DNA of 6,978 nt from Pseudomonadota bacterium (GTDB lineage: Bacteria > Pseudomonadota > Gammaproteobacteria > Burkholderiales > Burkholderiaceae_B): the NCBI GenBank assembly GCA_023422555.1, contig JAFAGQ010000257.1:1-6978 (forward strand). Direction: 5' to 3'. Of this stretch, positions 4,838 through 6,978 are shown in pieces (the first letter of the stretch is position 1; the number at the start of each line of letters is the position of its first letter). Both the position numbers and the translations under genes were made by a program. Below the pieces are notes generated by a model. That model worked only from the letters and a program-made list of their open reading frames with translations. It did not search any database and was not told the origin of the DNA.

Positions 4838-5608
4838 ATGAATACATTCCTGGACGGCATGCTGGATGGATATGCTTTGAGCACAATCGTCATTATCACG
4901 GTTGTCTTTCTGCTGGCTGGTGCTGTCAAGGGCGTGGTGGGACTCGGTCTGCCTACCATATCCATGGCGCTTTTGGCTGTTGTCATGCCGCCGGCGCAAG
5001 CGGCTGCGCTGCTGATCGTACCTTCTTTGCTGACCAACATCTGGCAGATGAGACCGATGCGCGATCTGCCACCGCTATTGCGCAGAATCGGCCTGATGCA
5101 GGCGGGTATTTTTGTCGGCACGCTGGCGGGGGCTGTCGTGTTTGGTGCCCCCGCAGGCGCCGCCGCGGCGGTGGCATTGGGAGCCGCGCTGATTCTGTAC
5201 GCCTGCTGGGGACTGAGCGGACGTCAGGTCCATTTTTCGCCGGCCACACAGATATGGCTTGGCCCCCTGACCGGCATTATCACGGGTCTCATTACCGCCG
5301 CCACGGGTGTATTTGTGGTTCCTGCGGTGCCATACCTGCAGGCGCTGGGTCTTTCCCGGGATTCTCTGATTCAGGCGATGGGCGTTTCATTTACCGTATC
5401 CACGGTGGCTTTGGCACTTGGACTGTGGATTAATCACAGTTATTCGCACGCTGCGGCGGGGCTATCACTCATTATGCTGGTGCCGGCGCTGATTGGTATG
5501 AATCTGGGAATGCGAATTCGCCAGCGAATGCCGCTATCAACTTTCAGGAAAGTCTTTTTTATCAGCCTGATTGTACTGGGAGGCTATCAGATTCTGACCG
5601 CTGGCTAA
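4838..5608 (+). CDS. TauE/SafE-family membrane transporter (anion/sulfite exporter family)
   Basis: Encodes 256 residues, typical of TauE/SafE (PF01925) permeases with about seven or eight membrane helices. Two related halves are visible. The first has LAGAVKGVVGLGLPTISMAL at about residues 26-45. The second has GLITAATGVFVVPAVPYLQA at about residues 150-170, each with the family's glycine-rich motif ending in Pro. Members move sulfite, sulfoacetate or other organosulfur anions outwards, and many have no known substrate; the sequence does not identify it. The divergent LysR gene is the probable regulator. The ribosome binding site is weak: AGG about 11 bases before the ATG. A possible promoter is TTGGTA (4701-4706) and AATAAC (4725-4730) with an 18-base spacer, implying a leader of about 100 bases. 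Met8 is an alternative start. No terminator is evident. Confidence 0.9.
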   Translation: MNTFLDGMLDGYALSTIVIITVVFLLAGAVKGVVGLGLPTISMALLAVVMPPAQAAALLIVPSLLTNIWQMRPMRDLPPLLRRIGLMQAGIFVGTLAGAVVFGAPAGAAAAVALGAALILYACWGLSGRQVHFSPATQIWLGPLTGIITGLITAATGVFVVPAVPYLQALGLSRDSLIQAMGVSFTVSTVALALGLWINHSYSHAAAGLSLIMLVPALIGMNLGMRIRQRMPLSTFRKVFFISLIVLGGYQILTAG

Positions 5609-5624
5609 AAAGCAGAGCAGGGCG

Positions 5625-5654
5625 TGCACACTAACGTTTCAATTTGCATATAAT
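5625..5654 (+). promoter_or_regulatory. Probable sigma-70 promoter of the DUF1275 gene
   Basis: A consensus -10 TATAAT is at 5649-5654. TGCACA at 5625-5630 matches four of six -35 bases at an 18-base spacing. Transcription would begin near 5661, giving a leader of about 70 bases that contains the dyad at 5683-5699. This makes the DUF1275 gene independent of the upstream transporter. Confidence 0.6.
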
Positions 5655-5682
5655 ATGTAACACTCCAATCGCAAACTTGCAC

Positions 5683-5699
5683 CCTGCGTCAGACGCAGG
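5683..5699 (+). repeat. Perfect dyad/hairpin in the leader of the DUF1275 gene
   Basis: CCTGCGTC and GACGCAGG are perfect 8-base inverted arms around a single central A. In RNA this is a 7-bp GC-rich hairpin with a 3-base loop, ending 32 bases before the ATG. It could be a protein-binding site in DNA or a structural element in the leader. No T-run follows, so it is not a terminator. Confidence 0.5.
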
Positions 5700-5731
5700 C
5701 GCGCTCAGAATCAGGCAGGTTGTCACTCGCT

Positions 5732-6511
5732 ATGCCGCTTCGATACACACGGACGCTTACCGGCTCCGATCGCACACAACGCGCCGACAAACAAATCGGC
5801 ACGCTTCTGGCTTTTATTGCCGGAGCCGTCAATGCAGGGGGGTTTCTGGCGGTACATCAGTACACCTCGCATATGACCGGCATTGTTTCCACTATTGCCG
5901 ATGAACTCATTCTGGGCGCCTATCACGTTGTCCTGGGTGGCGTGGCGGCTCTGATATGTTTCCTTTGCGGGACCATTTGCACCACCATGATCGTCAATTA
6001 TGCGCGCGTACATCGATTGCGCAGTGAATATGCGGCACCGCTGCTGCTGGAAGCCTTACTACTGCTGTGCTTCGGCGTACTGGGAACGCGCATGGCTGAT
6101 CTGCAGGGTTTTTTCGTTCCCATCACGGTCATGATGCTGTCGTTTCTGATGGGGCTGCAGAATGCCCTTATCACCAAACTCTCCCGCTCGGTAATCCGGA
6201 CAACGCATGTAACCGGCATCGTTACCGATATTGGTATCGAACTGGGCAAACTGATTTACTGGAATCGCGGAAGAACTGCCACAGACGGCACGCATTTTGT
6301 GGTGGCCGATCGTGCCAGACTGCAATTGCACTGCGCCTTGCTCCTGGCATTTTTTTCCGGCGGAACCCTGGGTGCCTGGGGGTTCAGCCATATCGGCTAT
6401 ATCGCAACAGTGCCGCTGGCATGCGTCCTGGTTCTTATTTCGTTTATCCCCGCGTTTGACGATATTCGGGCGTGGCTGGCGGGTCGTCGTGCACCAGACG
6501 TGAGAGATTAA
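5732..6511 (+). CDS. DUF1275/YoaK-family integral membrane protein
   Basis: Encodes 259 residues and matches the DUF1275 (YoaK) family, whose function is unknown, though it is widespread as an inner-membrane protein of about six helices. Family features are the N-terminal AFIAGAVNAGGFLAV, with HMTGIVSTIADEL just after, and the second-half counterpart MGLQNALITKLSRSVIRTTH followed by VTGIVTDIGIELGK. The repeated TG(I/V)V(S/T)xIxxEL pattern suggests an internal duplication. The sequence ends in a charged tail (AWLAGRRAPDVRD). I chose the ATG at 5732. A TTG in the same frame at 5720 would add four residues, and the only purine-rich Shine-Dalgarno-like bases (AGGCAGG, 5713-5719) are 12 bases from the ATG. 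The gene has its own promoter upstream. Its stop TAA overlaps the stop of a possible small convergent gene. Confidence 0.88.
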   Translation: MPLRYTRTLTGSDRTQRADKQIGTLLAFIAGAVNAGGFLAVHQYTSHMTGIVSTIADELILGAYHVVLGGVAALICFLCGTICTTMIVNYARVHRLRSEYAAPLLLEALLLLCFGVLGTRMADLQGFFVPITVMMLSFLMGLQNALITKLSRSVIRTTHVTGIVTDIGIELGKLIYWNRGRTATDGTHFVVADRARLQLHCALLLAFFSGGTLGAWGFSHIGYIATVPLACVLVLISFIPAFDDIRAWLAGRRAPDVRD

Positions 6512-6645
6512 CCGCGTACGCCCGTAACAAACGTCGGTTTCTGAATGCTTTGTAAATTCTTGCCGGGAGCCATCCCGCTTTGGAACTGCCAATTCATTGG
6601 CGAAATGATCGCGATCAGGAGGGCTGCACAATAGAGTCGCTTCAT
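6508..6645 (-). CDS. Possible small signal-peptide-like protein, 45 residues
   Basis: ATG at 6645 (a tandem ATG at 6648 would add one residue), stop TAA at 6510-6508. The N-terminus MKRLYCAALLIAIISPMNW has the Lys-Arg plus hydrophobic core of a signal peptide or short membrane anchor. The rest is polar (GKNLQSIQKPTFVTGVRG) and unrecognised. In favour: a consensus TATAAT on this strand at 6685-6680, 7 bases from a plausible start point near 6673, and stops overlapping those of the convergent DUF1275 gene. Against: the short length and a weak ribosome binding site, since AGGG is 15 bases away and lies in a small dyad (6653-6664). It would act in or beyond the inner membrane if real. Confidence 0.4.
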   Translation of the reverse strand: MKRLYCAALLIAIISPMNWQFQSGMAPGKNLQSIQKPTFVTGVRG

Positions 6646-6679
6646 CATAACTAGGGTAAACCCTGATAAACAGAGATTC

Positions 6680-6685
6680 ATTATA
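6680..6685 (-). promoter_or_regulatory. Candidate -10 box for the small leftward ORF
   Basis: Read leftwards, TATAAT (6685-6680) is a full consensus -10. TGTAAA at 17 bases upstream matches the -35 at only three of six positions. The predicted start is near 6673, giving a leader of about 28 bases that contains the dyad AGGGTTTACCCT (6664-6653). Confidence 0.4.
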
Positions 6686-6805
6686 TACAGGGCCGTTTTG
6701 TCTTTACATAGTTTTATGATGGCAAAGTTGATCTGGATCATGACTGCTATCAGATCGTCGGGCTAATTTGCAACATGTGCAGTGGTCCGTATGTGGGCGA
6801 GCTCG

Positions 6806-6960
6806 TAATGGCGTATAAATACTGTTTGACATCCTCCCCTCCCTAAAGAAAGGGGATTCCTACTGCCTTAACCGGTGAGGGCAAGTGCTTCGGTGGGTTC
6901 CTGTTTCACAGAGGCCGCACAAGAACCAACCGCATTCTTATGTCTGACTACCTCTCCGCA
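6806..6960 (-). ncRNA. Predicted TnpB guide RNA (reRNA/omegaRNA) with host-derived guide
   Basis: In IS200/IS605 elements studied experimentally (ISDra2 and relatives), a non-coding RNA made from the right end overlaps the 3' end of tnpB and uses the flanking DNA just outside the element as its guide. Here the scaffold would include the terminal hairpin (6835-6856) up to TCAA at 6829-6826. The guide would be read leftwards from 6825 for about 16-20 bases. The 5' boundary near 6960 is only a guess from typical lengths. Existence is inferred from the family and from intact right-end geometry; no promoter was identified. Confidence 0.55.
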
Positions 6961-6978
6961 GGCTGCTACGCGGTGTCC
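6826..6978 (-). mobile_element. Right end of an IS200/IS605-family element (partial)
   Basis: Read leftwards, the element ends in GGATGTCAA (6834-6826). TCAA is a known right-end cleavage tetranucleotide in the family (IS608). Just inside is a terminal hairpin, with 6856-6851 pairing with 6840-6835, and inside that the 3' end of tnpB. The GGAATCCCC...GGGGAGGATGTCAA layout is typical of IS605/IS1341-type right ends. These elements move as single-stranded circles through the TnpA Y1 transposase. Whether a tnpA is present cannot be seen, because the rest of the element is beyond the window. The boundary at 6826 is inferred from the TCAA. Confidence 0.85.
6868..6978 (-). CDS. tnpB: TnpB RNA-guided endonuclease, C-terminal fragment (runs off window)
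   Basis: Only the last 36 codons and the stop TAA (6870-6868) are inside the window; the start lies to the right. The visible peptide includes GHRVAACGEVV and the tail SVKQEPTEALALTG. GH(R)xxACGE and VKQEPTEA are characteristic C-terminal segments of IS605 OrfB/TnpB proteins. The catalytic RuvC and zinc-finger regions lie upstream of what can be seen, so activity cannot be judged. TnpB is the RNA-guided nuclease ancestor of Cas12 that cuts DNA matching the guide of its reRNA and so favours retention of the element. The stop is about 40 bases from the right end, the usual geometry. Confidence 0.88.
   Translation of the reverse strand, partial: GHRVAACGEVVRHKNAVGSCAASVKQEPTEALALTG

Noticed and set aside
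6730..6756. Inverted GATCTG/CAGATC pair
   Set aside because: Six-base arms with a 15-base spacer and no nearby promoter alignment; compatible with chance.

Overview
The window looks like chromosome from a Gram-negative proteobacterium of roughly balanced GC content. The support is a class II lipoprotein with a lipobox, an MliC-like lysozyme-inhibitor fold, a proteobacterial-type MntP behind a yybP-ykoY riboswitch, and LysR and TauE genes of ordinary proteobacterial type. I lean towards Betaproteobacteria (Alcaligenaceae/Burkholderiales), but this rests on overall impression, not on any decisive marker.

Left part (1-1510), metal homeostasis. A CsoR/RcnR-family repressor with the Cys-His-Cys ligand spacing of copper sensors reads leftwards out of the window. 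A GC-rich dyad typical of this family's operators lies just upstream of its start, next to a 16-bp perfect palindrome. Reading rightwards is mntP, a manganese exporter, preceded by a clear yybP-ykoY Mn2+ riboswitch with visible alternative stems near the ribosome binding site.

Middle part (1371-3651). Two leftward genes follow: a small MliC-like outer-membrane lipoprotein with a strong intrinsic terminator, and a PaaI-type hotdog thioesterase. Next come about 970 bases with little recognisable coding. The exception is a 50-codon leftward ORF with a near-perfect Shine-Dalgarno sequence, encoding a very basic peptide I do not recognise. The downstream half of this stretch also holds the intrinsic terminator of the next gene.

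Right-centre (3652-6511). A leftward LysR regulator is divergent from a TauE/SafE-family anion exporter, the usual arrangement of a LysR protein with its target. The lysR promoter has an extended -10 box placed so that transcription should begin at the A of the ATG, which predicts a leaderless mRNA. Downstream, a DUF1275/YoaK-family membrane protein has its own promoter with a consensus -10 and a perfect dyad in its leader.

Right end (6512-6978). A possible 45-46-codon leftward gene for a small signal-peptide-like protein shares its stop region with the DUF1275 gene. Finally, the window runs into the right end of an IS200/IS605-family element: the last 36 codons of a leftward tnpB, the terminal hairpin and the TCAA end. 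By family knowledge this end should specify a TnpB guide RNA (reRNA/omegaRNA), with its guide read from the host DNA just outside the element.

No tRNA, rRNA or CRISPR array was seen.
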